Source of the DNA: Steinernema hermaphroditum
Lineage: Eukaryota > Nematoda > Chromadorea > Rhabditida > Steinernematidae
Length of the DNA stretch: 64,000 bases
NCBI GenBank assembly: GCA_030435675.1
Contig: CM059623.1
Location: forward strand, 9,140,012-9,204,011
Direction of reading: 5' to 3'
The notes beneath the pieces are model-generated. The model was not told where the DNA came from, did no database searches, and saw only the letters and a list, made by a program, of their open reading frames with translations. The position numbers and the translations under genes were made by a program. Shown in pieces: positions 1 through 12,190 of the stretch (position 1 is the first letter of the stretch; every line of letters starts with the position of its first letter).

Positions 1-15
1 TTATTTCCTTTTTAG

Positions 16-312
16 ATCAGGCATATCATCAACATGCTCGGGACTCCGAATGTCAAGATCTGGCCCGATATGGAGAATCTTCCAGCCCTCAAACAATTCG
101 ACCTTCCTGTGCAGAAGTACAACCGACTCAGGAAGATGTTCCCCGACGCCAACGCGGAGTGCCTCGGACTCCTCAACGGGATGTTCATGTACGACCCGAA
201 GCGACGCTGGTCCGCTCCGAAGTGCCTGAACAGCCCCTACTTCGACGCCTCTCCGCTGCCCTGTGACCCTAGTGTGATGCCTTCGTTTCCACAACATCGT
301 AATCGGAAGTGA
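16..312 (+). CDS. C-terminal exon of a CDK11/PITSLRE-like protein kinase (5' end outside window)
   Basis: This is the last exon of a gene that starts upstream of the window. A pyrimidine-rich acceptor (TTTTTAG) ends at 15, and the open frame runs to TGA at 310-312. The translated end carries the late CMGC-kinase landmarks: LLGTP-like 'MLGTPNVKIWP' after the activation-loop half, 'YDPKRRWSA' (subdomain XI with its Arg), and a terminal 'SPLPCDPSVMPSFP'. That last segment resembles the 'TPLPIDPSMFPTWP' tail of CDK11 kinases; CDK10 is the other candidate. The ATP site and catalytic loop lie outside the window, so activity cannot be judged. CDK11 kinases act in pre-mRNA processing and mitosis. Kinase identity is secure; subfamily is an inference from the tail. 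Confidence 0.75.
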   Translation: MRHIINMLGTPNVKIWPDMENLPALKQFDLPVQKYNRLRKMFPDANAECLGLLNGMFMYDPKRRWSAPKCLNSPYFDASPLPCDPSVMPSFPQHRNRK

Positions 313-433
313 TTCCCTTATGGCCTAAGCGGTTCACCGTGTAAAATGTTGAAAATGCAATGCGCGCGTCTTTCGCACTCTTGTCGGGACTCATTTAACA
401 GATCACTTCGGTGTGCACGCGACGATCGAATCC

Positions 434-3400
434 ATGAACATCACAACGACGAGCTTCGGGGACGTAGACACCGAAGTCGTCTCCCCGGGGTACGGTGTTA
501 TGGGTCTGGCGCTCCTCGCCTCGAGCGCTTTCCTCGGGAGTCGGAGGAGCGAAGTTGAGGGAGAGGAGGGTGACGGAAACCTTGAGGTCCCAGAATCCGT
601 TCGAAGGCTACCCGGCGAACAAGTCATCGAGTCCTTCGGCGTCGCCTCCGACGCCGTCTTCTTCACCTCCTTCAGGATCGTCTTCGTCTCCACCAGCGAC
701 GACGTTCGTGTCTTCACGATCCCCAACCTTACCGTCGAGGCCGTGCAGACCTATCGCGAAACGGTCACCGTCACGTGCAGGAATGGGCGACTCTTCAGGT
801 ATTACTGCGGCTCTGAAGGACATTCTGACTTCTTTCCAGCTTCTGCGCCCCTTCCCAATCTTCGGCCACCGGGATCAACAGAAGAATCGAGGCGATGGCC
901 AAGGGGGCGCGTTTTTCCGGGAACCTCTTCGCCTTCCAGATCCCTGAAGACGAGGCGACTCCGCCATGGCTGCGGAGGCACGCAGCGCCTTCTGGCCTGA
1001 GTCGCCAGGAGCTGGAGGCGGAGGTCGTGCGGTTAGGCCTGAATCGGCACTGGCGGATATCAAGTGCGAATGCGAACTTTCGGTGAGTCCTTTCTGAAAG
1101 ATGGACTGTGACAATAGCACAACGCAACCTGACGCTATCATTATTCAACGAAAAGCAGAGGTGGGTTCTGCTATGGTCACACTGTAGTGCTCGTTTCTGA
1201 CGCCAGAGGCTTGATGGGTTTTCTACAGGACCATAAACGTATGTGTATTACGCAACGTTAACTAGGCCGATGAGCTTGTCGTTTCTACACACGATCGAAA
1301 GTTCTCGCGTCTTTTCAAAATGCTTAAAATCTTCACTAATTGAAGTGGCGATTGGTTCTGTGCACTCTCGAAAGGTCACCGTTCCGATCTATCGCGATCA
1401 TCGACCTACAGGTGACACAAATAAATGCAAAAGAGCAGACGAGAGGATATGAATATTTCAGCGGAGCCAGTCGTTCCAACTGGCGGGGGTCCCGTCGCGG
1501 TTGGTCGGAGAAAGGGTACGGTGGGAGGCGCAATAAGTGCTGCAAAAGCGGATCCCCGCGTCGAAATCTCCACAAATTCTATCGAACAGATTTTCGAGAA
1601 AAAATTTAGAAAAAAAGAAAAAAAAGATTTTCACAAAAAAACGTCCTCCGTTCAAAACCCTAAGGATCTGTGGATTTTCGTTTGTTCTGCGCAAGCTTGG
1701 TATCAAAAGAAAGCTTAGTAAATTCTGCAGAGGGTAGTTGTGGCGGATTTTTGAATTTCGAGTTTGTTTTCGAGAAATCAACGAAAGAAAATTTGGTGCG
1801 ATTTTCGGTGAGGAAGTTCGTGGATTGTGAAAGCGATGCCACGGGTCCCGACGCGATTCGCCTGTGCCGCAGTGGGAGGGGAGCAACTTGCGGACGAGCG
1901 AGCGAGCGAAGCGAGCGTTGACCTGTTGCGCAGTTGCTTTCCACTTTTTCCACAACTTCTACAGATTCCACAACTTCGACCGATGTTAACCTGTCGCGCA
2001 GCGCACCAGGCTAGTGAGAGCCATCTTGCTTTAGTTCAGCTTAGTAGTCGCTGTTTTTGAGACGTTAGTGTGTATTGTCGGTATACGTCCCGCCCAGCCC
2101 ACCCTTTATCTTGCCTTCTGAACCCAATAAAGCGACACCCCGGTTGGTCGTTTGGGAGTATGTTGGGGAATAGGAGGAGGAGGCAGCTTCGCCAGTTGAG
2201 GGCGGCGAAGCTGAAATGCGCTTTTTCGCGTAGTGGCGCAAAGCAAAACTGAGCGAAAAATCGAGTTTTCGAGAGTCTAGTGGACATAGACGTAGACAGA
2301 AAGAGCCGAAAAGATTTTCGTATTCGAAGGGAGCATAGGGGGAGAGATCGGTCGCTTTTCTGTCCTGTCAAGAATAGGCTACCCCTGCAAATGACCCGTT
2401 GCAGTTTGAAAAACGAAACCTCAGTGTCTAAATGTCTGTATACTGATGTGGCCTCAGAAAGACGCTACTTGGTTTCAAAACTTCCAGATGAGTGAGATTG
2501 ATATCTAGATACGTTTCAGCCTGAGTTCTTCTTACCCAGAGCATTTCCTCACCCCACGAGAAATCTCCGATGACTTCCTCTCCTCCGCCGCTGTGGGACG
2601 CTTCTTGGGACGAGTCCCGGCTGCCGTCTGGCGAGACCCACAGTCCGGCGCCAGTTTGCTAAGAAGCAGCCAGCCGGTGGTGGGAGTGCTGGGCAACCCC
2701 TACGCTCAGGACTTGCAGCTGGTGGATGCATGCAGAAGAACTGCAGGAGGTTTGTCTTCCATCGAGAACACCCCACGTCCAAGAAGCCGATTTAGACGAC
2801 GCGGACTTGACCATAATCGACTGCCGATCCTACACTTCGGCGTGCGCAAATCGGGTCAAACTGGGAGGATTCGAGTCCCCGACTGTTTACAAAAAGTGCG
2901 CTGTGAGGTTCATGAAACTGCCGAACATCCACGGCGTTCGGAGCAGCTTTGCGCAGTTCCGAACGACTCTCTTCGACGGAGACGAATATACGGTAAGCTG
3001 AGGACCCAACCCAACCAACACATGAATCTTCAGAACCTAAGCTGGCTCCAGTACGTCCACAAGATTCTGCTCGCGGCCAAGGAGTGCCTCGGCGTCCTTA
3101 GAGTCGAAGGCAAGAACGTGCTGGTACACTGCTCGGACGGCTGGGACAGGACCACCCAGATCGTGTCGCTGGCGAAGCTGATGGGCGACGCGTATTACCG
3201 CACCACCGAGGGCTTCGAATTGCTTATTCGCGGCGACTGGATCGGCTTCGGACACAAGTTCAACGACCGCAACGCGATCTTCAACCACCCGTCGACAGAG
3301 AACGAGAAGTCGCCGATCTTCTTGCAGTGGCTCGACTGCGTCTTCCAGCTGTGGACCGCTAACCCCACCGCCTTCCAGTTCAACGCCAACTACTTAGTCA

Positions 3401-4019
3401 AGATCGCCCAGCACTGCTACTCCGGCCTGTTCGGCACCTTTCTCTTCAACTCCCTCCAGGAGAGGAGGGACCTTCTGGAAGAGACAGGCGCCGAAGGGCT
3501 TCCTTGTTTGTGGGCCTTCTTGAGGCATCGAAGAGAGAGTTTCGTGAACCTCGCCCACGACCCAGCAGAGGAGCTGAGTGTCCCCTCCAAGTGTCACTTA
3601 AGGGCCTGGGAGGCGATGTATCTGTCGGACTGGGATCCAGAAGACGATTCAGTAAGTAAGCGGCGCCGTGTGTGGTATAAATAACCGATTCTGTTGCTGA
3701 AGGAGGATGACGAGGAAAGCTTGAAGTATCTCCGGATCATGGACGACGATGGACTGACGAAGGTCATAAACATTGAGATGGAGGAAGACAGATCAAATAG
3801 GGTGGATGATCTGAGGATAAGAAGCATGGAGTCGCTTGTGGACAGTGAACTCTATGTGGCAGAAGAAGGAGGAGAGCACCTGACTGAAGTAAGTGTAGCC
3901 CCTAAGAAACCCGCGGCTAACTGATATTTCAGAATCGGGAAGAAGACCTCTCGATAGGCGAAGAAGACGACCACACCGTCATCAACCGCGACTTCAGTGG
4001 GTACTGTAGGGATGTGTAA
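434..4019 (+). CDS. mtm-3: Myotubularin-family phosphoinositide 3-phosphatase, MTMR3/4-like (mtm-3-like)
   Basis: Seven exons: 434-798, 840-1082, 2520-2749, 2796-2992, 3034-3651, 3703-3888, 3933-4019 (641 aa). Order: an N-terminal PH-GRAM-like region ('VIESFGVASDAVFFTSFRIVFV'), the linker 'HWRISSANANFR', the 'LLRSSQPVVG' strand, 'DCRSYTSACANR', then the phosphatase P-loop 'HCSDGWDRT' with catalytic Cys and Arg intact (about residue 380). The C-terminus is acidic (EDDEE, EEDLSIGEEDD). Active myotubularins remove the 3-phosphate of PI3P and PI(3,5)P2 on endosomes. 'WLDCVFQL' and 'NIHGVRSSF' resemble MTMR3/4 most, but no FYVE finger is present and the opposing gene leaves no room for one. The first exon could hide a short intron near 494-529, and intron 2 is 1.4 kb. 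Family certain; subfamily probable. Confidence 0.85.
1083..2519 (+). other. Large intron of the myotubularin gene
   Basis: This 1.4-kb intron joins the exon ending '...NANFR' (donor CG|GTGAGT) to the exon starting after GTTTCAG at 2519. It is much longer than the other introns of the gene (41-51 nt), so it may hold an enhancer or an internal promoter. I see no convincing exon in it. Confidence 0.7.
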
Positions 4020-4026
4020 TAGCCTT

Positions 4027-4032
4027 TTTATT
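4027..4032 (-). terminator. Polyadenylation signal AATAAA
   Basis: AATAAA on the minus strand, 59 bp beyond the stop codon at 4091, fits the 3' end of the 279-aa gene. It lies only a few bases past the stop of the opposing myotubularin gene, so the two 3' UTRs overlap or nearly overlap. Confidence 0.7.
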
Positions 4033-4090
4033 TACACGTATCGGCGGGTTAAAACAGATCGATAAATCTGGAAGAAAGCCGTCTTCAGTC

Positions 4091-5686
4091 CTAGCGGTAG
4101 CGGTGGAGGTCGCGCTCGGTGATCTTGACCCTCTGCTCGACGCCGTACTTGAACTTGCAGGTCCCTTTCGTCGTGTACCACACCGCCTAAAGCAATCAAG
4201 TCTTAATTGGGGCGGAAGATCTCGAGGGCCGCGCCGGAAATTGGAGATGGGATCGGACAATTAGGGCCAAAGGCGCCGCCGCGGGGACGGCGGAGATGGC
4301 GCGAGAGGGGGTAGGGCGATAAAAAGTACCTGATCGCGGATGGCGAATCCCATGGCAGCGTGGTCGCCGAGGCCGCGCACGATCTCGACGATGTTGCCCT
4401 CGATGATAGTCACCAGGCTGTTGTTCTCCTTTGCGTTGGTCACCGTCACGATCACCCTCCCGCTGAGGCGGTTCTCGATGGCGAACTTGCGGACGGCGTT
4501 GTCCTCCAGGATCACCAGCTGGGCCACGGTCTCCGTGTTGGCGGGCACACGGACGTTGCTGTCCACGCCCCACACGAGCTCCTCTTCCACCGTGTTCTCG
4601 CCTTAAAGAGGACTTTGGACTCTTGAGCCGTACCGTAACCTACCGATGTGGCAGACCGAGATCTCGCCGTGGAACCCGGCGTTCGCCTCGAGGACCTCGC
4701 AGGGCGTCTTCAGCTTCACCTCCATGTCCACTCCGCGGCAGACGCCCTTCTCCACGATCGCCGTGGCGGCGCTTCGTGTGGTCCTCTCGGTCTTGAAGCT
4801 GTACTCCTGCTCGCGGTCAGTGGTGTTAGTGAAGGTGGTCCTGAAGAGACATTGCTCCTCGGGACTCGTGCGCGTCTGATCCGTGGGAAGACCGTCCTTC
4901 GTGTAGGTCGGCTCGAGGCTCTCGTTGAGCATATGCGACCAGTTGATGTTGAACTGGAATAAAAGGGTCATTTGGGGTCCCGACACGAACAGGCGCAGAT
5001 GTGGGAGAGACAAATTGCGGCGATTAATCGGAGTCATCGCGAGACAAATGGATTTACGGCGCCGAAGGGCCATTAGCCCACTGGGAACGTCAGCTTCTCA
5101 GGTTTCGCTCATTATGTAATTGCTTCTGTTCTGTGATGTTTTATGAGATTTCAAAAAGGGTCTCTTTCATTTGTGTCCTCAGTGTGGTGGCGATCAGTCG
5201 GGTCGTTCGCTGTGTCAGAAATGATTTGAGTGACAAAAATGATTGATTTGATTTCTTGGCACAATGATCGTCCCTGAAGGCCTGGAGCGCCAGGGAGCCG
5301 CAGTTCCGAATTTTTGTCAAGAAGTTCTTATCCGCCACCCGACTCGTAAAAAAAGGTGCAACATGTTTCTCTCAGAGACTAACATGAAAATTCGTTAGAA
5401 TATGAGCGAATAACTACGACCCCCCGTTAAGTGTTTCGAAATGCTAAAAATTGAGCGCCTGCATAACTTTGGACGACCAATTTAGTCCTCTTAAGCACTG
5501 TCTGTTGTCACGAAGGGACCCTACCTGCAAGTGCTTCTTGCTGATCTTGGCCTCGGTCTTCGTCTTCGTCACGTCGAAGATTTGCTTGGCCCAATTGCGC
5601 ACGATGACCTCCAGGTCGACCAGGTCCTCGTTCGGCTTCTGCGCGTTGGTGGAGGACGTCACCGACATCGGCTCCGTCTTCTGCAT
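4091..5686 (-). CDS. Uncharacterised 279-aa protein, predicted beta-rich
   Basis: Four exons on the minus strand: 5686-5525, 4953-4644, 4601-4330, 4186-4091, summing to 280 codons. The start is the ATG at 5686; an acceptor (GTTTCAG) lies 44 nt upstream, suggesting a trans-spliced or short 5' UTR. There is no signal peptide or membrane span. The body alternates polar and hydrophobic residues ('FTNTTDREQEYSFKTERTT', 'VRVPANTETVAQLVI', 'GRVIVTVTN'), as expected of a long antiparallel beta protein. I do not recognise the family. The N-T-rich strand followed by a VP-turn is vaguely like aerolysin/ETX-type beta folds, but this is a weak impression and says nothing about function. It converges on the myotubularin gene, whose stop lies 71 bp away. 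Confidence 0.8.
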
Positions 5687-5730
5687 GTTGGCGGCCTCCA
5701 GGAGCGGTGTCCCTTTCGACTGGCGTCCGA

Positions 5731-8700
5731 CTGAAACAGAGTCCGATGATCGATGGTGCAGCTGGCCCCATCAGATATGTACATTTGCAAATTTGGACAC
5801 CGGCGCCCGAGGGGAACAACAGGCGTGCGCGAGGATCGATCGGAGGGAGAGTTATGTAAATATGCAAATAGGGAATGAGGGAGGACTGTCCGCCGACCGA
5901 CGAGGGTGCTTGACGGCGGCGGCGGCGGAGGCGCACAAAAGAAAGTCAAAAGTGAAACGTTTCAGAGGTTACAAAAGAGTTTATCTTCTAAAGCAACATC
6001 AAGATCTTTTGTGAATATTGGAAGGTTGGATTCGAATAGGAACTATCAAGAGCTTTCCATCCAAACATTCTGAAAGCGTGTGCGCTTCTCCCCTAAACCT
6101 AGATCTATAGAGAACGCAGATCTGTTTTTAGAAAGTGCCAGATTTTTCTGAAGGGTTTTGTGAATATATATTAAATGAACTAAAAATCGATCTTCCCATC
6201 ACTATTGGATACATAATACAGTCGTAAATAGAGCAGATATCAAAAGACCGAGGGTACTGTACGTCCTGCCTCCGACCCCTCCGAACTCCAAAATCGATAT
6301 CTTTTCCCCTTTCGGCAGCAGTTCCCTCAAAAAGCGCCGCGCGGGCCTTCGCCATCCCTCGTCTCGCGGCGGCGCATACGATAGCGTTGGCGGCAGCCGA
6401 GTGGCACGAAGCAGCGGAATCGGGCGGAGGAGAGCGGCGACGGCGAGAGAAAAAAAACGGGAAATCGATCGGCGGCGTCGCCGAAACGGCGGAGTTGCGG
6501 AGTGAAGGGATACGGTAGTCGTTGTGAGGAGTGCGAGGGGACTGGCGGAATCGGGATGAATATGGGGGAGTGACTCAGCGAGTTCTGTGGTTGAGGTAAA
6601 GGAAAAAGTACTCGGAGAGGCAAAAGTAAATACGGCAGGGAAGGGCCGATCCAAAAGTGGAAGAAACGAATTCACTGGGGGAACAGTCTACGCAGGCTGG
6701 ACCTATCGTTCGATCTCGCGATTCGCATCTTGCATGAAGTGAAATTTCGCAATCCGAGCTTATACGGTCCTCCTCAGGACATTCCCCTCCAAGCCGGCTC
6801 GGCTTCGTTGTTCAAAGGAACGGCACACTACCACACAGACCGTTATCTTTCACAGTAGACAAAGACACAGACTAGACGAGATTCGACTAGACTAGCCGGC
6901 GTCAGGCTGGCTATCAAGTTCGTTTCTTACATGAGATGTATATCACTGTATATCACTACAAGAAGGACTTACTGCAACAGTTGAACATCTCCGCGTCTCC
7001 TCTTTCGGCGTTTCACTCCCAAATCGAGTCGCCGTTTGTTTATCGCGCAACCAGTCGTTCTCCTTCTCCTCGCCTTCTTCTGGCCCACCAGCTCCGCCCC
7101 TCACTCCCCAACGGCCAATGGTGAAACGGCGGCCCCCAGGACGAATTGATTCCAGATGAGTCAGACGGGTGATTGCGAAAGATTTTCCTTGATAGGACTC
7201 GGAACTGAAGGGGAAGGATAAGTCACTACCGTATGCATAAAAGGCGCTGTCGCGAGCACACCTGACGGCGTGAGTGGCAGATGTCGAGCTGCGCGATGTT
7301 TTTGCCGCGGATTACAACGAACTTGTCGCGAGATTATTGACGGCTAAGCCGCCGGCGATGGTTATGATAGCTGCAGACAGGCGACGTCCAGTGTAGGGGT
7401 GCACGTAGCGGACAGGTGAGTAATCGGGGCTTAGTCATTGAATAATGAAGGTGCAGGAAGGACCGTGAATCGCGGGAACATTTCTGTGGACAATCAGATA
7501 CGAAAAATCTAATGATTCGATATTGGACCAGCGGAACCTAATTTGGTTATCGTCCAGTTCATGTCATGGCCACTCCCTCAAGCGCGTAAGCGTGCTCACT
7601 GACCGTTAAAGCGCAGTAAGCCTTCAGAGTGAATACCTACTACAACGCGGAGACAAAGCGTGGCCATGAACAGCGCCACAGATGTGGAAGTCGATGCACG
7701 GCGCCGCCAACAGTCAACATTGCAGATAAGAACGTAGATAGGAAAAACGAAGGGTCGGTGACGGCCGATGGGCCAAAGCAGGCTGACAACATTGACAACA
7801 CACTAAGAACAGTTCGTCCTATGAGATATTTCAATGAGATCGTACGCGTCTCAGCATAATTTATGAAAGGCAAGACTCGGTATGGCATTTGACTCGAGCG
7901 ACTCGAGCCTTCTTGGACAGCAACCCTTGCTAAAACTAAGAATATACTTAGTCTCAATATTTTGATGACTACATTCCGTTTTCCATACAGACCGCTAAAG
8001 GATCATAAACGGTGGCTGTTACGATGTGTTCTTCTGCGAAAGAATGAGACGAAAAAGTTTGAATTGAGTCGTTAACGACCTTCCTATGGTATGTGGAAGA
8101 ACAGCCGCCGAAAGCAAAGCTTTTGAGAGCGTAAGAGTTCATTTCCGTTCACTCGTTAGCCACTCGAGATCTCGAAAGATAAGATAGTTCATCTAGAACC
8201 AACCACGACTCCTATCCTATCAAAGAGGCTTCCAGTGGCGCGCGTCCTCTGACCCCTTCGACGGCGAATCAATGCCGGGAAACGTAATCCGAAGGCGCTT
8301 TCGATTTATTAAATCACGCAATGCGCACGCCTAATCCTCTCATTTCAACTTCATGAACCGCTGGGGCGGCTAAGCCTCTGTCGGCTTCAGGCTTCCGCCC
8401 ATCGCGCGCCTCGTTTGTCGCCGATAATTGGCGACCGATCGGCGGCGGAAGACGGTGGAGGCGAGGCCGTTTAGGGGTGCGGATGGGGTCCCGCAGGGGC
8501 GCGTGATCGGCCCGCGTGAAACGCATAAATGGCGAATAAATAGTCTTATTGGATTAGAAGTCGGCGAGCGATTAGTCGCCCGATCGCGCAAATTATGCGA
8601 AATGGAATTAAGAGGTTTCGGAAGGCGACCTCGACAAGTGGCCGTCGGAGGCGCTTGAGTGCTCCAGGGGACGAGGGGAAGGGATATGCAAATGGGGAGG

Positions 8701-10444
8701 GAAATTGGTGACTGTTTGGGTGAATGATGTTTTGCGTGTGGCGACAGGGTTGTGTGTGGAGGAGAAGGGGTGTAACTGCACCATGCTTGGCATAAGTTGG
8801 GACGAAGTATCCAAGTTGGCATGTTTTGTAGAGCTGACCTTGCTCTGTAAGATACTCTAAACGCAATAATCCATCGGGTTCAAACCAAAGGTACAATTAT
8901 TGAGAGTTTGGCGGCCAAAACGAGTTTTCTCAAGGTTTGAAACAGATCTCGCGACAGCCATTGTTTATTTCGATCGGTGGGCCGAAATTGGATTCTGTAG
9001 CAGGATCCAATTTCCATTTGGGGGTGTGTTTTGAGGTGAAACGTGTCGCTTCCTTCCTCACGATCTCATTCTGGTGCACTTTCAAGTTTAGTTTGACATA
9101 TTTTTCGATTAAAATCAGTTTCACGAAGATTCAAAACCACATCGTCGTGTTGGCAGTTGCTCTTTCTGGTGCTTCTTTCGCTGATTCCTCCGGTATCCAG
9201 CGAGCATTTTCAAAAGCTTCGGATCATTTAGATTTGTGTTTGAAGATTGTATCAAGGATGTGTTAGCGTTTACATTTCAGGATTTTAGAGACTATACAAA
9301 CAAATGTGACACGATGTCTTTGAGATTTTAATATCTCAACTGCTACGCCATTCAGGTGCAGAACGCTCGGCGATTTTCGAATCAGAATCAGAAGGTTCGA
9401 TGCACACTGTCCGCTTTTGTAGGAGAGTAAAATACCTCAATTAAGTGGACCGGAAGTATGACAGGTACGCATGCCGTCCGTCCTTGGGAACGGAACATCC
9501 GCAGCAGAATGACAGATCGCTTTAATATGGATACAGGAACGCCATTGGAAAAAGACAATTCACGTACCTCATCCATGGTACCTTTTTGGAGACTAATCCA
9601 TCCCCTTATGATCTCCTTGGAGGACTTAGGGCAACTCATAGCACGATAACTCGTATCGTATCGTACATTTAAAACATGTGTCTGAACGTGTTCTCGGTCG
9701 AAAAGGTGTCAATGGTATCAGTTGTCCATGGCATACGTCGACTACGGTATGAGTTGTCATCAACCATCCATGGAATCATGCCGCGTGATCCAGCATAGGA
9801 AAGGAAGAAAACGGCTGAAATTGGAGACGATGTCGTGAGAAACGCTCATTGTTCGAATCATTTCTTTTCATTTTCTCACAGAGAGTGACAACTGACAGTG
9901 ACGACTGAGAGCGAAAACATATGTGGAAGGCACAATCGGCTATTGGGTTGGTGCATGGAAAATGGCCGATCACTTTTGTGATTATTCACTAAAACAAAGC
10001 ACGAAGATTTCAGTCAAGGTATTCATCATTCTTATGTACAACTTCAGTCCGCTTTATGGCTAACATCCGGATTCCTTGATCGTTGAATACGCAGAGTTAA
10101 AAATCGAAAAATGTTTTTGGTCCGATTTTCGACCTCTTTACCTTATTGTTGATGGTTTCCTTTGATATCGTCGCATACGAATGAGTACAGGTGAGGGTAA
10201 GATAGAGCTTTGAGAGTGTTATATGAATATTCAAACTCCAAATGGAGAGCCTTTGTGGAGGTCGACTTAGAAATACATGGCCTCGAGCACTCGTACTTTT
10301 TGGGACTCTATGGCCCATAACCAATTGAAAACGTTACTGATGATGTACGTTGCTGAAAGCAGTCACCGTCTCCCACACGATGAATACCATAGGCAGCCTG
10401 TATATCACTTTTCATTTCGCCATTTCGAGATGACTATGTACATA
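5731..10444. other. Gene-poor region, 4.7 kb
   Basis: I find no supported gene here. Open frames are short, out of phase with each other and lack family motifs. The part nearest 5731 should include the promoter of the minus-strand 279-aa gene. Short items seen are a TGAGTCA (AP-1-like) site near 7156, an A-rich TATA-like stretch near 7231, and copies of the TAGGGGTGC motif near 7395 and 8470. Confidence 0.5.
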
Positions 10445-11034
10445 CAGGGTGACACAAAACTTCTGTGACTCTGATTTCAATTATTCATTTTTTATCATTT
10501 TATGAAACGCTCGGGCTATCGTTGTAATATTTCGAATTCAGAATGAATTTCTGCTCGCTATTCCATTCTTGTTTTTTTTTTTGCGTCACTTTGGAACTCG
10601 GTCTGTAAGCGTTTTTCCATTGGGCGCGTTTTTCGACCACAGTGATCATTTTTCCAGATTCAGAGATTCCGGCCCAAACTATCGTAAATGCAAGGAAGTC
10701 TTTTTCGAATTCAGAATCTCTTTCCCATCTGCGGTCTTTGTCGAGCTTTTCTTGAGGATTTGGCGGTGATTCTGCGGGTTGTGGATCGGATACACCGTAA
10801 AAAATCTTTCTATCTGTGAAGGCGACATTCCTCAGACGGCAACGAACGACCACGGTCAAACATTTTCCGAAACGTTTGGATGCCCGTATCGTGGCACAAA
10901 ACTTCGAACTGAATCTGTGATATCCTATGTAGTTTCTGTTGCTTTTTCATGTAGTAAATTTCATTTGTTTCTTTTCGCTCGTGATTTCGATTTACGCTTG
11001 GTTTTTAGCGTTACAGTACTTTTGTGTCACCGTG
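10445..11034 (-). mobile_element. 590-bp Tc1/mariner-type relic with terminal inverted repeats
   Basis: The left end reads CAGGGTGACACAAAA and the right end, on the other strand, CACGGTGACACAAAA; both are flanked by TA (443-444 and 11035-11036), the target duplicated by this superfamily. The interior is mostly decayed, but the minus strand has 'VWAGISESGKMITVVEKRAQWKNAYR', resembling the 'VWAGIS..GK.PL.FVEKG.K.NAEYYR' block of Tc1/mariner transposases. The element is far shorter than an autonomous copy, so it is an internally deleted derivative. Confidence 0.75.
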
Positions 11035-11229
11035 TAAAAGTCGGCATCAGGATAGAATAGTCCTTTATCATCAAGAGGAATGCAATAGACATGTCGTCAA
11101 TCATGGTGTAGGGTGAGAGTTCACTGCTCTCAACAACGCACCCATCTATTATGCCCCAGGAGTAAATATTGTGAAATTTTGTCATATCATTGGCCATTTT
11201 CCACATTTTCCAATATTTTCCACAAAATA

Positions 11230-11952
11230 TTGGGTCAGGGAGGAAGTTCTTGCGTTTTTTTTTCAATTAAAAAACAAACTTTTATGCAACAACAATAACA
11301 AGTCATTAATCAACAATATATCCACCGTTGTTGTCCACAACCTGCTCCCACCGGTCCACCAATTGACCGCTTCCTGTTCTCAAAAAATTAGCAGGCCTGG
11401 AGTTAAAGAAGTTGTTGATCCAGGTTTAGAGTGCTTCGCCATTTTCGAATGAATGACCCCTCATATGGTATCATATCAACGAGCGGAACAGATCCGTTAG
11501 TGCTAAGTCTGGAGAATACGGTGGATGTGGAAAGATTTCCCACTTCAGCTCATAGAGTGCGGTCTTGACGACTTTTGAAATTTTCAGGTGGCTGCTGTCA
11601 TGCAGAATGATGGCTGAACAGATGATTAACAGATCATTTTCTCCTTGGGGTGGACGTTTTGGACTGCTTCGCTAGGGGGCATGTCTCCTGGAGTCATGCA
11701 TTGTTTCCTTTGATTCTTAATGACGTTCATGCACCACTTCTCATCACCTGTCGACGCTGGTGCTTTTTACCTCCTGAATCTGCATCTGAATATCCAGAAA
11801 ATCAGACACAGTGTGGCTATAAACTAAAAAGTGTTAACGTGCTGTTGTAGAGCAGGGATAGCTCTTTCAAACAATATACAATCCGTGGCACAACAACAAA
11901 AAATACTGAAAAAGCTTAGGTAAAAAACGCAAGAACTTTCTCCCTGACCTAA
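11230..11952 (-). mobile_element. Deleted mariner (DD34D-type) element with inverted repeats
   Basis: The ends match over about 30 bp (TTGGGTCAGGGAGGAAGTTC against TTAGGTCAGGGAGAAAGTTC) and are flanked by TA. Minus-strand conceptual translation gives, with frameshifts, the mariner landmarks in order: 'MTPGDMPPSEAVQNVHPKEKM' (about 11.7 kb), 'HPPYSPDLALTDLFRSL' (about 11.5 kb) and 'TWINNFFNSRPANFF' (about 11.4 kb), then a 'gGYI'-like end. The first catalytic Asp region between the first two blocks is missing. This is a dead, internally deleted copy. Confidence 0.8.
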
Positions 11953-12190
11953 TATAATGGATTTACTTTCATTTATCTCTATGACCGCTCGATGGAGGCT
12001 ACACCAATGTTAAGGGAGCATGTAATGTGCTGTACAGAAGCTGGGCCCAGGAGGTCAAAAAGAATGTCCCATTCTTTGATGTTAGGACGTCGCTTTGGGG
12101 TCCGCCGCTCCCACTTCAGCAACTGTTTCTTCTGTTTAAGTGTTCCGATTTTTGCCGAAGGCCCATGTTTGCCAATGGAGCGTTACATTA

